Assembly: GCA_002434305.1 (NCBI GenBank)
Contig: DJJU01000012.1
Span: 234,420-298,419 of the forward strand
Origin: Alicycliphilus sp. UBA6560
Lineage (GTDB): Bacteria; Pseudomonadota; Gammaproteobacteria; Burkholderiales; Burkholderiaceae_C
DNA length: 64,000 nt
Direction: 5' to 3'
The notes below the pieces were generated by a model. That model was not told the origin of the DNA, searched no databases, and saw nothing but the letters and a program-made list of their open reading frames with translations. Positions 7,776-16,685 of this stretch are shown here, piece by piece. The number at the start of each line of letters is the position of its first letter. The stretch's first letter is position 1. Position numbers and translations under genes: made by a program.

Positions 7776-8303
7776 ATGCCCCTTATCCGTCCCAGCCATG
7801 AAGGCGACCTGCCCGCCATCACCGCCATCTACGCCCACCACGTGCTGCACGGCACGGGCACCTTCGAGACCGAGCCTCCCAGCGTGCAGGACATGGCGGG
7901 GCGCCGCGCCGAGGTGCTGGCCCGCGGCCTGCCCTGGCTGGTGGCGAAGGACGAGGCCGGCGCCGGACTGCTGGGCTTTGCCTACTGCAACTGGTTCAAG
8001 CCGCGCCCGGCCTATCGCTTCTCCGCGGAAGATTCCATCTACGTCGCCGATGACGCCCGCGGCCGCGGCGTGGGCCGGCTGCTGCTGGCCGCACTGGTGC
8101 GTGAGGCCGAAGGCGCGGGCGTGCGAAAGCTCCTGGCCGTTATCGGCGACTCGGCCAACGCCGGCTCCATCGGCGTACACCGGGCCGCCGGCTTCACCGA
8201 GGTGGGCGTGCTGCGCTCGGTGGGCTGGAAGTTCGGCGCCTGGCGCGACGTGGTGCTGATGGAAAAGCCCCTGGGCCAAGCCGACGGCACGGCGCCCGAA
8301 TGA
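7776..8303 (+). CDS. GNAT family N-acetyltransferase (phosphinothricin/methionine-sulfone type)
   Basis: 175 residues. The N-terminus IRPSHEGDLPAITAIYAHHV and the GTGTFETEPPS segment are typical of the Pat/Bar/MddA group of GNATs, which acetylate phosphinothricin, methionine sulfoximine/sulfone or related amino acids. The acetyl-CoA site is DDARGRGVGRLLLAALV (R/Q-x-x-G-x-G/A), followed by GFTEVGVLRSVGWKFGAW. The true substrate cannot be told from sequence; these enzymes often serve as general detoxifiers. The ATG at 7776 fits the family N-terminus. Divergent from the rpsP operon. Confidence 0.9.
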   Translation: MPLIRPSHEGDLPAITAIYAHHVLHGTGTFETEPPSVQDMAGRRAEVLARGLPWLVAKDEAGAGLLGFAYCNWFKPRPAYRFSAEDSIYVADDARGRGVGRLLLAALVREAEGAGVRKLLAVIGDSANAGSIGVHRAAGFTEVGVLRSVGWKFGAWRDVVLMEKPLGQADGTAPE

Positions 8304-8326
8304 TCGCCGGCCAATAATCGCACCCC

Positions 8327-8773
8327 ATGAAGAACAAGACCGTGGCCGCCTGGCTGGCCTTCCTGGGGGGCCCGCTGGGGCTGCATCGCTTTTACCTGTA
8401 CGGCCTGCGCGACTTAGCTGGCTGGCTGCTGCCCATCCCCACGGCGCTGGGCGTGTACGGCATAGAGCGCGTGCAGCAGTGGGGGCTGGACGACCACCTG
8501 AGCTGGGTGCTGATCCCGCTGCTGGGCTTCACCATCGCCGGCTGCGCGTTGCGCGCCATCCTCTATGGCCTGATGACGCCCGAGCGCTGGAACGCCCGAT
8601 TCAACCCCCAGGCTGCGCCCGACGCCCCTGCCGGACGCACCGGCTGGGTCACGGTGTTCGCCATCGGCCTGTCGCTCATGCTGGGCACGGCCGTGCTGAT
8701 GGCCAGCCTGGCGTTCAGCTTCCAGCGCTACTTCGAATACCAGATCGAAGAGGCGAGAAAAATCTCTCAATAA
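8327..8773 (+). CDS. TM2 domain-containing membrane protein
   Basis: 148-residue predicted inner-membrane protein. The N-terminal KTVAAWLAFLGGPLGLHRFY followed by LYGLRDLAGW is the TM2-domain signature (two helices joined by a short turn, with the LG..G.HRFY motif). Two further hydrophobic segments lie near residues 60-85 and 105-130. Function of TM2 proteins in bacteria is not established. A dispersed repeat starts directly at the stop codon. Confidence 0.8.
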   Translation: MKNKTVAAWLAFLGGPLGLHRFYLYGLRDLAGWLLPIPTALGVYGIERVQQWGLDDHLSWVLIPLLGFTIAGCALRAILYGLMTPERWNARFNPQAAPDAPAGRTGWVTVFAIGLSLMLGTAVLMASLAFSFQRYFEYQIEEARKISQ

Positions 8774-8826
8774 AACAGGCGCCAGCGCTTGTCCAGCAAG
8801 CGCCAGCAGCTACATAAACAATAGCA
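8770..8826 (-). repeat. Dispersed Comamonadaceae-type repeat, copy 2
   Basis: Core GCGCTTGTCCAGCAAGCGCC followed by AGCAGCTACATAAACAATAGC. It begins at the stop codon of the TM2 gene. Confidence 0.8.
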
Positions 8827-8900
8827 AATCGCCGACCGCTTGAAACCGGCGCGCCCCCGCTGCCAGCAGACGCCGTGGATCTGGCTTCGCCAGTCCACCA

Positions 8901-8968
8901 GCGTCGTCCCCCTTCCCAGCGCGCAGCGCGCCAGAGAAGGGGGAAGCCGCGCAGCGGCATAGGGGGTT
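8901..8968. repeat. Palindromic 3'-end repeat, family 2, copy 1
   Basis: Contains GTCGTCCCCCTTCCC, then GAGAAGGGGGAAGCCGCGCA and GCGGCATAGGGGGTTG. The CCCCCTTC/GAAGGGGG arms can form a hairpin, and GCCGCGCAGCGGC is itself a palindrome. A near-identical copy lies at 18869-18932. Both copies sit 5 nt or less past the stop codon of a minus-strand gene (here pit). Confidence 0.8.
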
Positions 8969-8973
8969 GTTCT

Positions 8974-9984
8974 CTAGTACAGCTGCAGACTGATCCAGTA
9001 CGCGATCGCGGCGACGAAGGCGCTGGCGGGAATCGTGAGGATCCACGCCCAGATGATGTTGCCCGCAACGCCCCAGCGCACGGCGCTGGCGCGCTGGGTG
9101 GAGCCCACGCCGACGATGGCGCCGGTGATGGTGTGGGTGGTGGAGACAGGGATGCCCAGGGCCGTGGCGATGAACAGCGTCATGGCCCCGCCCGTCTCGG
9201 CGCAAAAGCCCCCCACGGGCTTGAGCTTGGTGATCTTCTGGCCCATCGTCTTGACGATGCGCCAGCCGCCGAACATGGTGCCCAGGCCGATGGCGGCGTA
9301 GCACGAGATGATGGTCCACAGGGGCGGCGTGGTGTCGCTGGCCGAAGCGTAGCCGGTGGCTATCAGCAGCAGCCAGATGATGCCGATGGTCTTTTGCGCG
9401 TCGTTGCCGCCGTGGCCCAGGCTGTAGGCACCGGCGGAGACCAACTGCAGCCGGCGGAACCACTTGTCGATGCGGCTGGGGCGTGCCCGGCGGAAGGCCC
9501 AGGCCACGACCACCATCATCACCGACCCCAGCAAGAAGCCCAGCAGCGGCGAGACGAAGATGAAGGCCACGGTCTTCAGGATGCCGCTGGCCACCAGCGC
9601 GCCGGCGCCGGCTTTGGCGATCACCGCGCCCACGATGCCGCCGATCAGCGCGTGCGAAGAGCTGCTGGGAATGCCGTAGTACCAGGTGATGACGTTCCAG
9701 GTGATGGCGCCCACCAGCGCGCCGAAGATCACGTGCGTGTCCACCACGCCCGGATCCACGATGCCCTTGCCGATGGTGGCCGCCACGCTCAGGTGGAACA
9801 CGAAGATGGCGACGAAGTTGAAGAACGCCGCGAACACCACGGCCTGCGCGGGCTTGAGCACGCCCGTGGAGACCACGGTGGCGATCGAGTTCGCGGCGTC
9901 GTGGAACCCGTTCATGAAGTCGAACAGGATGGCCAGCGCCACCAGCAGGGCGACGATCCACAGGGCGGTTTGCATTGTTTCCAT
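8974..9984 (-). CDS. Inorganic phosphate transporter, PiT family
   Basis: 336-residue inner-membrane low-affinity phosphate (metal-phosphate) symporter. The duplicated PiT signature is visible: FDFMNGFHDAANSIATVV near the N-terminus and SLGHGGNDAQKTIGII in the middle; SSSSHALIGGIVGAV and STTHTITGAIVGVGS are the paired S-[ST]-[ST]-H repeats. About ten hydrophobic helices. The DUF47 gene directly upstream (40-nt gap) is its usual partner, so the two form a phosphate uptake operon with the accessory gene first. Confidence 0.93.
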   Translation of the reverse strand: METMQTALWIVALLVALAILFDFMNGFHDAANSIATVVSTGVLKPAQAVVFAAFFNFVAIFVFHLSVAATIGKGIVDPGVVDTHVIFGALVGAITWNVITWYYGIPSSSSHALIGGIVGAVIAKAGAGALVASGILKTVAFIFVSPLLGFLLGSVMMVVVAWAFRRARPSRIDKWFRRLQLVSAGAYSLGHGGNDAQKTIGIIWLLLIATGYASASDTTPPLWTIISCYAAIGLGTMFGGWRIVKTMGQKITKLKPVGGFCAETGGAMTLFIATALGIPVSTTHTITGAIVGVGSTQRASAVRWGVAGNIIWAWILTIPASAFVAAIAYWISLQLY

Positions 9985-10024
9985 GGTGGTGGCGGTAGCC
10001 GATGCCAGATGCGGCCGGCCCGGC

Positions 10025-10672
10025 TCAGGAATTCTCGAGGATGATGCCCTCGATGTGATTGGCCACGTCCTCGCAGCGGTCGGTCACGCTCTCCAGCAGC
10101 TCGTAGATGGCCTTGAGCTTGATCAGCTCGCGCACGTCCGCCTCCTCGCGGAACAGCTTGCTCATGGCGCTGCGCAGTACGCGGTCGGCATCGCCTTCCA
10201 GGCGGTCGATCTCCTCGCAGGTCTTGAGGGCCGCCTCAGCCACGGCCGGGTCGGCGATGCGGGCCAGCAGCTTGACGGCATCCTGCACGCGCTCGCAGCA
10301 CTTGAGGCTCAAGTCGGTCAGGCGAGTGATCTCCTCGGTCATGTGGCGGATGTCGTACAGCGCCATCGTCTCGGCCGAGTCCTGCAGCAGGTCGGCCACG
10401 TCGTCCATGGTGTTGATCAGCGAGTGGATCTGCTCGCGGTCGATGGGCGTGATGAAGGTCTTGTGCAGCGTGCGGTTGACCTCGTGCGTGACGCGGTCGG
10501 CGGCGCGCTCGGCGTTGTCCACGTCCAGGTTGTAGCGGTCGCGCAGGTGCGGGTCGTTGTAGTTGGCCACCAGCTGTGAAAACGCGCGGGCGGCCTCCAC
10601 GATGCGCTCGGCATGCTGGTTGAACATCTCGAAAAAATTGCCTTCGCGCGGCAACAGCTTGCCAAACAGCAT
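10025..10672 (-). CDS. DUF47 (PhoU-like) Pit accessory protein
   Basis: 215-residue helical protein of the DUF47/YkaA group, related to PhoU. Visible family features: LLPREGNFFEMFNQHAERIV, ITPIDREQIHSLINTMDDVA (conserved D-R-E-[DQ]-I metal-binding helix) and ESVTDRCEDVANHIEGII. In other bacteria these proteins modulate the adjacent PiT transporter. It precedes pit by 40 nt in the same direction, which supports that role here. I see no Pho box upstream, but the 120-nt leader is short. Confidence 0.9.
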   Translation of the reverse strand: MLFGKLLPREGNFFEMFNQHAERIVEAARAFSQLVANYNDPHLRDRYNLDVDNAERAADRVTHEVNRTLHKTFITPIDREQIHSLINTMDDVADLLQDSAETMALYDIRHMTEEITRLTDLSLKCCERVQDAVKLLARIADPAVAEAALKTCEEIDRLEGDADRVLRSAMSKLFREEADVRELIKLKAIYELLESVTDRCEDVANHIEGIILENS

Positions 10673-10792
10673 GAGGGCTCCTGGAGGGGGTAGTCGAAGG
10701 GCGGGGAAGGAGAAGGGGCCTCGCAGGCCCTGACCCGTCGTGGGGGCCGGGGTCCGGGTGGGCGCGAGTTTAACCGGGTGCCGCGCCCGCGC

Positions 10793-11155
10793 TCAGGCGC
10801 CGCGAAAGATGAAGTACACGGCCCCGACCAGGCACAGGCCCGCCCACAGGTAGTCCCACTTCAGCGGCTCGCCCAGGTACAGCGCGGCAAAGGGCACGAA
10901 CACCGTCAGGGTGATGACCTCCTGCATGATCTTGAGCTGGCCCACGCTGAACTGCGTGTGGCCGATGCGGTTGGCGGGAACCTGCAGCAGGTATTCGAAC
11001 AGCGCGATACCCCAGCTGAGCAGCGCCGCCACGTACCAGGGCGAGGACGCCAGGTTCTTCAGGTGGCCGTACCAGGCAATGGTCATGAAGACATTGCTGG
11101 CCACCAGCAGCAAGATGGTCTGCAGCGAGACGGGCAGGGATTGCAGGGCGTGCAT
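10793..11155 (-). CDS. DUF486 family small membrane protein (DMT-like)
   Basis: 120-residue protein with four hydrophobic segments. The opening LQTILLLVASNVFMTIAWYG and the core YLLQVPANRIGHTQFSVGQL are characteristic of DUF486, a short drug/metabolite-transporter-like family. The function is unknown. The ATG at 11155 starts the family N-terminus; a longer reading in this frame goes into the livF antisense. A dispersed repeat is immediately upstream. Confidence 0.87.
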   Translation of the reverse strand: MHALQSLPVSLQTILLLVASNVFMTIAWYGHLKNLASSPWYVAALLSWGIALFEYLLQVPANRIGHTQFSVGQLKIMQEVITLTVFVPFAALYLGEPLKWDYLWAGLCLVGAVYFIFRGA

Positions 11156-11169
11156 AGCAAATCGGGTTT

Positions 11170-11230
11170 TCAAGCCAAATCGCACTCTAGCGCAATACGG
11201 ACAAGCGCTGGCAGCTATGAATACAGAAGC
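11170..11230 (-). repeat. Dispersed Comamonadaceae-type repeat, copy 3
   Basis: A diverged copy with the core ACGGACAAGCGCTGGCAGCT followed by ATGAATACAG. It lies between the DUF486 gene and the terminator of the liv operon. Confidence 0.7.
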
Positions 11231-11240
11231 ACACAGGCAG

Positions 11241-11264
11241 AAAAAAGCCCCGCCGCAGCGGGGC
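11241..11264 (-). terminator. Rho-independent terminator of the livHMGF operon
   Basis: A 7-bp stem GCCCCGC (11247-11253) pairs with GCGGGGC (11258-11264), with a 4-nt loop. Read on the minus strand it is followed by TTTTTT. It lies 53 nt after the livF stop. Confidence 0.85.
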
Positions 11265-11316
11265 CAAGCCTGGCGTTCCTGATGCGCCAGTTCCCCAAAA
11301 TATCTGCCCTGCCGGC

Positions 11317-12054
11317 CTACTCGCCCAGGTAGGCGGCGCGCACGCGCGGGTCGGACAGCAGCTGCTGTCCGCCGCCTTCCATCGTGATCAGGCCCGACTC
11401 CATGACGTAGCCGCGATCGGCAATCGCCAGGGCGCGGCTGGCGTTCTGCTCCACCAGCACGATGGTCACGCCCAGGGCGTACACGTCGCGCACCACCTCG
11501 AAGATCTTGTCCACCATGATGGGCGACAGGCCCATGGAGGGCTCGTCCAGCAGCAGCACCTTCGGCTGGCTCATCAGCGCACGGCCCATGGCCAGCATCT
11601 GCTGTTCGCCGCCGGACATGGTGCCGGCCAGCTGGTCCTTGCGCTCGCGCAGGCGCGGGAAGATGTTGAACATCTTCTCCACGTCGGCGGCGATGCCGGC
11701 CTTGTCGTTGCGGGTGTACGCGCCCATCAGCAGGTTCTCCGTGATGGTCATGCGCGCGAACACGCCGCGGCCCTCGGGCACCATCACCAGTCCCTGGCGC
11801 ACTAGGTCCCACGCACCCTTGCCGCGGATGCTCTGGCCCATGTACTCGATGTCGCCATCGTTCATGCCCTGAGTGCCGGTGATGGCCTTCATGGTGGTGG
11901 TCTTGCCGGCACCGTTGGAGCCGATCAGCGTGACCAGTTCCCCCTCGCGCACCTCCAGGTCCACCCCCTTGACGGCCTGGATGCCGCCGTAGGCCACCTT
12001 CAGTCCCTTGACCTGCAGCAGCACTTGCTTGGATTGATCGGCCGTTGTTGCCAT
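11317..12054 (-). CDS. livF: Branched-chain amino-acid ABC transporter, ATP-binding protein LivF
   Basis: 245-residue ABC ATPase. Walker A GSNGAGKTT, signature TMSGGEQQMLAMGRAL, Walker B VLLLDEPSMGLSP; the MSGGEQQM signature and SMGLSP after Walker B mark LivF rather than LivG. Two other in-frame ATGs lie upstream (12063, 12078); I chose 12054 because the GAGGA at 12069-12065 is spaced 10 nt from it and abuts the 12063 ATG. Last gene of livHMGF; energises amino-acid import with LivG. Confidence 0.93.
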   Translation of the reverse strand: MATTADQSKQVLLQVKGLKVAYGGIQAVKGVDLEVREGELVTLIGSNGAGKTTTMKAITGTQGMNDGDIEYMGQSIRGKGAWDLVRQGLVMVPEGRGVFARMTITENLLMGAYTRNDKAGIAADVEKMFNIFPRLRERKDQLAGTMSGGEQQMLAMGRALMSQPKVLLLDEPSMGLSPIMVDKIFEVVRDVYALGVTIVLVEQNASRALAIADRGYVMESGLITMEGGGQQLLSDPRVRAAYLGE

Positions 12055-12067
12055 GTGTGCCATTTCC

Positions 12068-12856
12068 TCAGTGTCCACCGGTGCCGAGGTAGGCCTCGAT
12101 CACCTTTTCGTTCTTCTGCACATCGGCGGGCGAGCCCTCGGCGATCTGCTTGCCGTAGTCCAGCACCGTGACGCGGTCGCACAACCCCATGACCAGCTTC
12201 ACGTCGTGCTCGATCAGCAAGATGGTGCGGTTGTCGTTGCGGATGCGGTCGATCAGCTCGCGCAACTGCACCTTCTCGGTGGCGTTCATGCCGGCGGCCG
12301 GCTCGTCCAGGGCGATCAGCTGCGGGTCGGTGGCCAGGGCGCGGGCGATCTCCAGGCGGCGCTGGTCGCCGTACGACAGGGTGCGCGCCTTGTAATCGGT
12401 GTACTTGCCGATGCCCACGTAGTCCAGCAGCTCCTGCGCGCGCTGGGCGATGGCTGCCTCCTCCTGCAAGAAGCTCTTGGTGCGAAAAATCGCCCCTCCC
12501 AGGCCGGAACTCGTGCGGATGTGCCGCCCCACCATCACGTTCTCCAGCGCCGTCATGTCGGCGAACAGGCGGATGTTCTGGAAGGTGCGCGCGATGCCGG
12601 CCTTGGCCACCAGGTGCACGGCGCGCGGCTCGTACGGCTGACCGGCCAGCTCGAAGCTGCCGGTGTCGGGCGTGTACAGCCCGGTGATCACGTTGAAGAA
12701 CGTGGTCTTGCCGGCGCCGTTGGGTCCGATCAGGCCGTAGACCTGGCCGCGGTGGATGGTGATGCCCACGTCGGACAGGGCCTGCAGGCCGCCAAAGCGC
12801 TTGGAAATGCCCGCGACCTTGAGCACCACTTCTTTATCTGCTGCTGTATCTGCCAT
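12068..12856 (-). CDS. livG: Branched-chain amino-acid ABC transporter, ATP-binding protein LivG
   Basis: 262-residue ABC ATPase. Walker A GPNGAGKTTFFNVITGLY, the LivG-specific IARTFQNIRLFADMTALENV, signature LSYGDQRRLEIARAL, Walker B LIALDEPAAGMN. The C-terminal ADVQKNEKVIEAYLG extension is typical of LivG. Works as a heterodimer with LivF on the LivHM permease. It starts 25 nt after the livM stop. Confidence 0.95.
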   Translation of the reverse strand: MADTAADKEVVLKVAGISKRFGGLQALSDVGITIHRGQVYGLIGPNGAGKTTFFNVITGLYTPDTGSFELAGQPYEPRAVHLVAKAGIARTFQNIRLFADMTALENVMVGRHIRTSSGLGGAIFRTKSFLQEEAAIAQRAQELLDYVGIGKYTDYKARTLSYGDQRRLEIARALATDPQLIALDEPAAGMNATEKVQLRELIDRIRNDNRTILLIEHDVKLVMGLCDRVTVLDYGKQIAEGSPADVQKNEKVIEAYLGTGGH

Positions 12857-12881
12857 GTTGTGAATGCGATGTCGATGGGGT

Positions 12882-13958
12882 TCAGGACTTCTGCGCCAGG
12901 CTCTTGCCGTGCTCGGGCGCCGGCCACAGGCCGCGCGGGCGCAGCAGCATGACGATGATCATGGCCAGGGCGATCAGCAGCTGGCGCAGGATGGAGGAGT
13001 CCAGTCGGCCATCGGTCATGGCCTGCAGCGGGCCGGCCACGTAGCGCAGCACCTCGGGCAGCGCCGACAGCAGCACGGCGCCCAGAATCACCCCGGGGAT
13101 GTGGCCGATGCCGCCCAGCACCACCATGGCGACGATCATCACGGACTCCATCAGGCTGAAGGACTCGGGCGAGACGAAGCCCTGGAATGCGCCGAACATG
13201 GCGCCCGCCACGCCGCCGAACGAAGCGCCCATGCCGAAGGCCAGCAGCTTCATGTTGCGCGTATTGATACCCATGGCCTTGGCGGCGATCTCGTCCTCGC
13301 GGATGGCCATCCAGGCGCGGCCGATGCGCGAGTCCTGCAGGCGGTAGCAGATCACGATGGTGATCAGCACCAGGGCCAGGAACAGGTAGTAGTACAGCGT
13401 GACGGAGCTGATGTCGAAGCCGAACAGCTCCAGGCGCCGCCCGAAGTCCAGCCCGAAAAGCTTGACCGAGTCGATCTGCCCCAGGCCCTTGGGGCCGTTG
13501 GTGATGTTGACCGGGTGGTCCAGGTTGTTCAGGAAAATGCGGATGATCTCGCCGAAGCCCAGCGTCACGATGGCCAGATAGTCGCCGCGCAGCTTGAGCA
13601 CGGGAATGCCCAGCAGCACGCCGGTGATGGCCGCCAGCACCAGGGCCAGCGGTATCACCATCCACAGCGACATGTGCAGGCCCTCGGGGAAGTGCGCCGC
13701 GAACCAGGCGAAATTGTCGGCCAGGTGGGGCGAGGCCAGCAGGCCGAACATGTAGGCGCCCACGGCATAGAAGGCCACGTACCCTAAGTCGAGCAGGCCG
13801 GCATAGCCCACCACGATGTTCAGGCCCAGGGCCAGCATGACGTACAGCAGCGCCAGGTCGGCGATGCGCACCCAGGCGTTGCCGAAGTACTGCAGGATCA
13901 GCGGCAGCACGAGCAGCGCGATGCCGCCCAGGATCCATTGGATCTTGTGATTTTTCAT
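12882..13958 (-). CDS. livM: Branched-chain amino-acid ABC transporter permease LivM
   Basis: 358-residue inner-membrane permease with about ten hydrophobic helices. Typical LivM stretches: [40 protein letters not shown]-type segment (here [18 protein letters not shown]), and [19 protein letters not shown], the cytoplasmic loop that contacts the ATPase. It lies 19 nt downstream of livH and upstream of livG. Confidence 0.95.
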   Translation of the reverse strand: [358 protein letters not shown]

Positions 13959-13977
13959 GGTGTGGTTGCTCCCCTCT

Positions 13978-14907
13978 TCAGGCCCGGTCGGCCACGCGCT
14001 CGCCCAGCAGGCCCGAGGGGCGCAGCGTGAGGATGATGATCAGCACGATGAAGGCGAAGATGTCGGTGTAGTGGCTGCCCAGCACGCCGCCCGTGAGGGT
14101 GCCGATATAGCCCGACCCGATGGCCTCGATCAGGCCCAGCAGGATGCCGCCCACCACGGCGCCGGTCAGATTGCCGATGCCGCCGAACACCGCCGCCGTG
14201 AAGGCCTTCAGGCCCGGCAGGAAGCCCATGGTGTGCTGGGCCGTGCCGTAGTTGGAGGCGTACATGATGCCGGCGATGGCCGCCAGCACGGCGCCGATGA
14301 TGAAGGTGGCGGAGATCACCATGTCCGGCTTGACGCCCATCAGGGCCGCCACGCGCGGGTTCTCGGCCGTGGCCCGCATGGCGCGGCCCAGCCGGGTGTA
14401 GCTGACCAGGTAGACCATGGCCGCCAGCGAGATCACCGTCACGCTCAAGATCAGCACCTGGGTGCTGGTGATCACGGCGCCGCCGACCTGGAAGGGCGTG
14501 GACGGCAGCAGCGTGGGATAGGGCTTGTAGTTGGGCTTCCAGATGATCATGGCCAGCGTCTGCAGCAGCAGCGACATGCCGATGGCGGTGATCAGGGGGG
14601 CCAGGCGCGGGCTGTTGCGCAGCGGCCGGTAGGCCACCTTCTCGATGGTGTAGTTAAGCACCGCCGCCACGAAGCAGGCAATGAGGGTGGCCAGCAGCAG
14701 GATGAGCCAGCCGGGCGCGCCGGGCATGGCATCGCGCATCAGACCGATGCAGCTCCAGCTGGTGAGTGCCCCGATCATGAGCACCTCGCCGTGCGCGAAG
14801 TTGATGAGCTGGATGATGCCGTACACCATGGTATAGCCCAGGGCTATCAAGGCGTACATGCTGCCCAGAACCAGACCATTGATGATCTGTTGCAGCAGGA
14901 TGTCCAT
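13978..14907 (-). CDS. livH: Branched-chain amino-acid ABC transporter permease LivH
   Basis: 309-residue inner-membrane permease. Start MDILLQQIINGLVLGSMYAL and the segment ALGYTMVYGIIQLINFAHGE are the LivH hallmarks; the EAA-like loop is RAMRATAENPRVAALMGVK. First gene of livHMGF. No binding-protein gene is adjacent; the LivK-type gene at the left edge of the window is the nearest candidate. Confidence 0.95.
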   Translation of the reverse strand: MDILLQQIINGLVLGSMYALIALGYTMVYGIIQLINFAHGEVLMIGALTSWSCIGLMRDAMPGAPGWLILLLATLIACFVAAVLNYTIEKVAYRPLRNSPRLAPLITAIGMSLLLQTLAMIIWKPNYKPYPTLLPSTPFQVGGAVITSTQVLILSVTVISLAAMVYLVSYTRLGRAMRATAENPRVAALMGVKPDMVISATFIIGAVLAAIAGIMYASNYGTAQHTMGFLPGLKAFTAAVFGGIGNLTGAVVGGILLGLIEAIGSGYIGTLTGGVLGSHYTDIFAFIVLIIILTLRPSGLLGERVADRA

Positions 14908-15254
14908 AAGTTGAGTCCTTCGGTCCTTCGTGAGTGACGCATGCGCCCGGCGGGCAGCCCCCTTGGCTCAGCCTTGTGGGCCGCCTGCCGGTCAAGTCCA
15001 CGCCAGCTGCCTCGAAGACAAATTCAGCGTTTCCTTACTAAAAAACCCGGCAGCCACCATGCTGCGCGGGTCTTCTGTGTGAAATTCTGTCACGGCTTTG
15101 ATGAGCCCCGCAGTGCCGTCTCGGCGGGGTTTTCCCTCGATCGCCAAGCCCATCAGGCAAGCATCCGAATCATTAGAAATACTGATGTTGGCCAAAAATT
15201 CAGGGTATGCGCTTATTCCCAGCGCGGGCGGCGGCCACCGCTTCGGGGCCGGCC
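14908..15254. other. Intergenic region upstream of livH, downstream of rarA
   Basis: 347 nt without a supportable gene. It must hold the livH promoter. Two hairpins are visible: an imperfect one at 15046-15070 (CCCGGCAGC with GCTGCGCGGG) followed on the minus strand by TTTTTT, a possible rarA terminator although 185 nt after its stop; and CCCCGC/GCGGGG (15106-15111 with 15124-15129) followed by TTTT on the plus strand. A 67-codon reading on the minus strand (14992-15195) runs through both hairpins and is not credible. Confidence 0.5.
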
Positions 15255-16580
15255 TTAGTCGAGGTCGGACTCGCTGGCGCGGGCCGCAGCGTTGCGCTCA
15301 CGCAGCTCCTGCATCTTCTGGCCGATCTTGATCTCCAGCCCACGCGGCACGGGCTGATAGAAGCCCGGCGGCTCCATGCCCTCGGGCAGGTAGGACGCGC
15401 CGGCGGCAAAGCCGCCCTCCTCGTCGTGCGCATAGCGGTAGCCGCGGCCGTAGTCCAGCTGCTTCATGAGCGCCGTAGGGGCGTTGCGCAGGTGCAGCGG
15501 CACGGGCTGGCTGCCGCCTTCCTTCACAAAGGCGCGCGCCTTGTTGTAGGCGGCGTAGCCGGCATTGCTCTTGGGCGCCACGGCCAGGTAGAGCACGGCC
15601 TGCGCCAGGGCCAGCTCGCCTTCGGGTGATCCCAGGCGCTCATAGGTCTGGGCCGCCTCGTTGGTGATCTGCAACGCGCGCGGATCGGCCAGGCCGATGT
15701 CCTCCCAGGCCATGCGCACGATGCGCCGCGCCAGGTAGCGCGGGTCGGCCCCACCGTCGAGCATGCGCACCAGCCAGTACAGCGCCGCATCCGGGTCCGA
15801 CCCGCGCACCGACTTGTGCAGCGCGCTGATGGTGTCGTAGAACTGCTCGCCGCCCTTGTCGTAGCGGCGCACCTGCTGGCCCAGCACCTTGAGCAGCCAG
15901 TCATCGGCGATACGCTCCACGCCCGCCTGAGCGCCGGTGATGGACAGCGTCTCCAACGTGTTCAGCAGGCGCCGCGCGTCGCCGTCGGCATAGGCCACCA
16001 GACGCTCCAGCGCTTCGTTTTCGATAGCTGGCACCGCTTGGCTGGCCTGGGCTTTGGCCACTATTTGCTTCAAATCATCGGCCGTCAGCGGCTGCAGCAC
16101 GTAGACCGTGGCGCGCGACAGCAGGGCGGAGTTGACCTCGAACGACGGGTTCTCGGTGGTCGCGCCCACAAAGGTGAACAGGCCGCTTTCGACATGCGGC
16201 AGGAAGGCGTCCTGCTGGCTCTTGTTGAAGCGGTGCACCTCGTCGACGAAAACGATGGTGCGCTGGCGCATCAGGCCGTCACGCGCAGCCTCGGCCTGCT
16301 GCACGGCCTCGCGGATCTCCTTCACGCCCCCCAGCACGGCGCTGATGCTGATGAACTGCGCGTCGAACGCCTCGGCCATCAGCCGGGCAATGGTCGTCTT
16401 GCCCGCCCCCGGCGGCCCCCACAGGATGCAGCTGTGCGGGCGCCCGGACTCGAACGCCAGCCGCAGCGGCATGCCCGGCCCCAGGATGTGCTGCTGGCCG
16501 ATCACCTCACCCAGTGTGCGCGGGCGCAGGCGTTCGGCCAGGGGTTGATGAAGGGCAGCGGAGGGAGGAGAAGACGGCAT
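15255..16580 (-). CDS. rarA: Replication-associated recombination protein A (AAA+ ATPase, MgsA/RarA)
   Basis: 441-residue AAA+ ATPase related to clamp-loader subunits and eukaryotic WRNIP1; acts at stalled forks with SSB. Elements: PLAERLRPRTLGEVIGQQHI, Walker A ILWGPPGAGKTTIARL, Walker B IVFVDEVHRFNKSQQD, sensor 1 GATTENPSFEVN, and the C-terminal tetramerisation domain with LARRIVRMAWEDIGLADPRA. I start at the ATG at 16580 (MPSSPPSAALHQP); an alternative lies seven codons upstream. Residues about 169-188 (DDLKQIVAKAQASQAVPAIE) are encoded by DNA resembling the dispersed repeat. Confidence 0.95.
   Translation of the reverse strand: MPSSPPSAALHQPLAERLRPRTLGEVIGQQHILGPGMPLRLAFESGRPHSCILWGPPGAGKTTIARLMAEAFDAQFISISAVLGGVKEIREAVQQAEAARDGLMRQRTIVFVDEVHRFNKSQQDAFLPHVESGLFTFVGATTENPSFEVNSALLSRATVYVLQPLTADDLKQIVAKAQASQAVPAIENEALERLVAYADGDARRLLNTLETLSITGAQAGVERIADDWLLKVLGQQVRRYDKGGEQFYDTISALHKSVRGSDPDAALYWLVRMLDGGADPRYLARRIVRMAWEDIGLADPRALQITNEAAQTYERLGSPEGELALAQAVLYLAVAPKSNAGYAAYNKARAFVKEGGSQPVPLHLRNAPTALMKQLDYGRGYRYAHDEEGGFAAGASYLPEGMEPPGFYQPVPRGLEIKIGQKMQELRERNAAARASESDLD
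16018..16076 (+). repeat. Dispersed repeat remnant inside rarA, copy 4
   Basis: TTTCGATAGCTGGCACCGCT followed by TGGCTGGCCTGGGCTTTGG and ATTTGCTTCAAATC aligns by eye with the repeat consensus. It stays in frame with rarA on the opposite strand. Confidence 0.55.
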
Positions 16581-16685
16581 GGCAACCCGAAAAAGCAGCA
16601 CCGATCGTAGCGGCTTCGCCCTCCACGGCCCGGCAGGCGCGGCGGCGTTCCTTCCTATGATGCACGTCTGTCTTCAGGAGATGCC

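Noticed and set aside
11317..12078. livF start at the ATGs at 12078 or 12063
   Set aside because: 12078 overlaps livG without an SD, and 12063 directly abuts the GAGGA; the ATG at 12054 has proper spacing and the usual LivF N-terminus.
14992..15195. 67-codon open frame in the livH-rarA gap
   Set aside because: It runs through two terminator-like hairpins, has no SD and no recognisable sequence.
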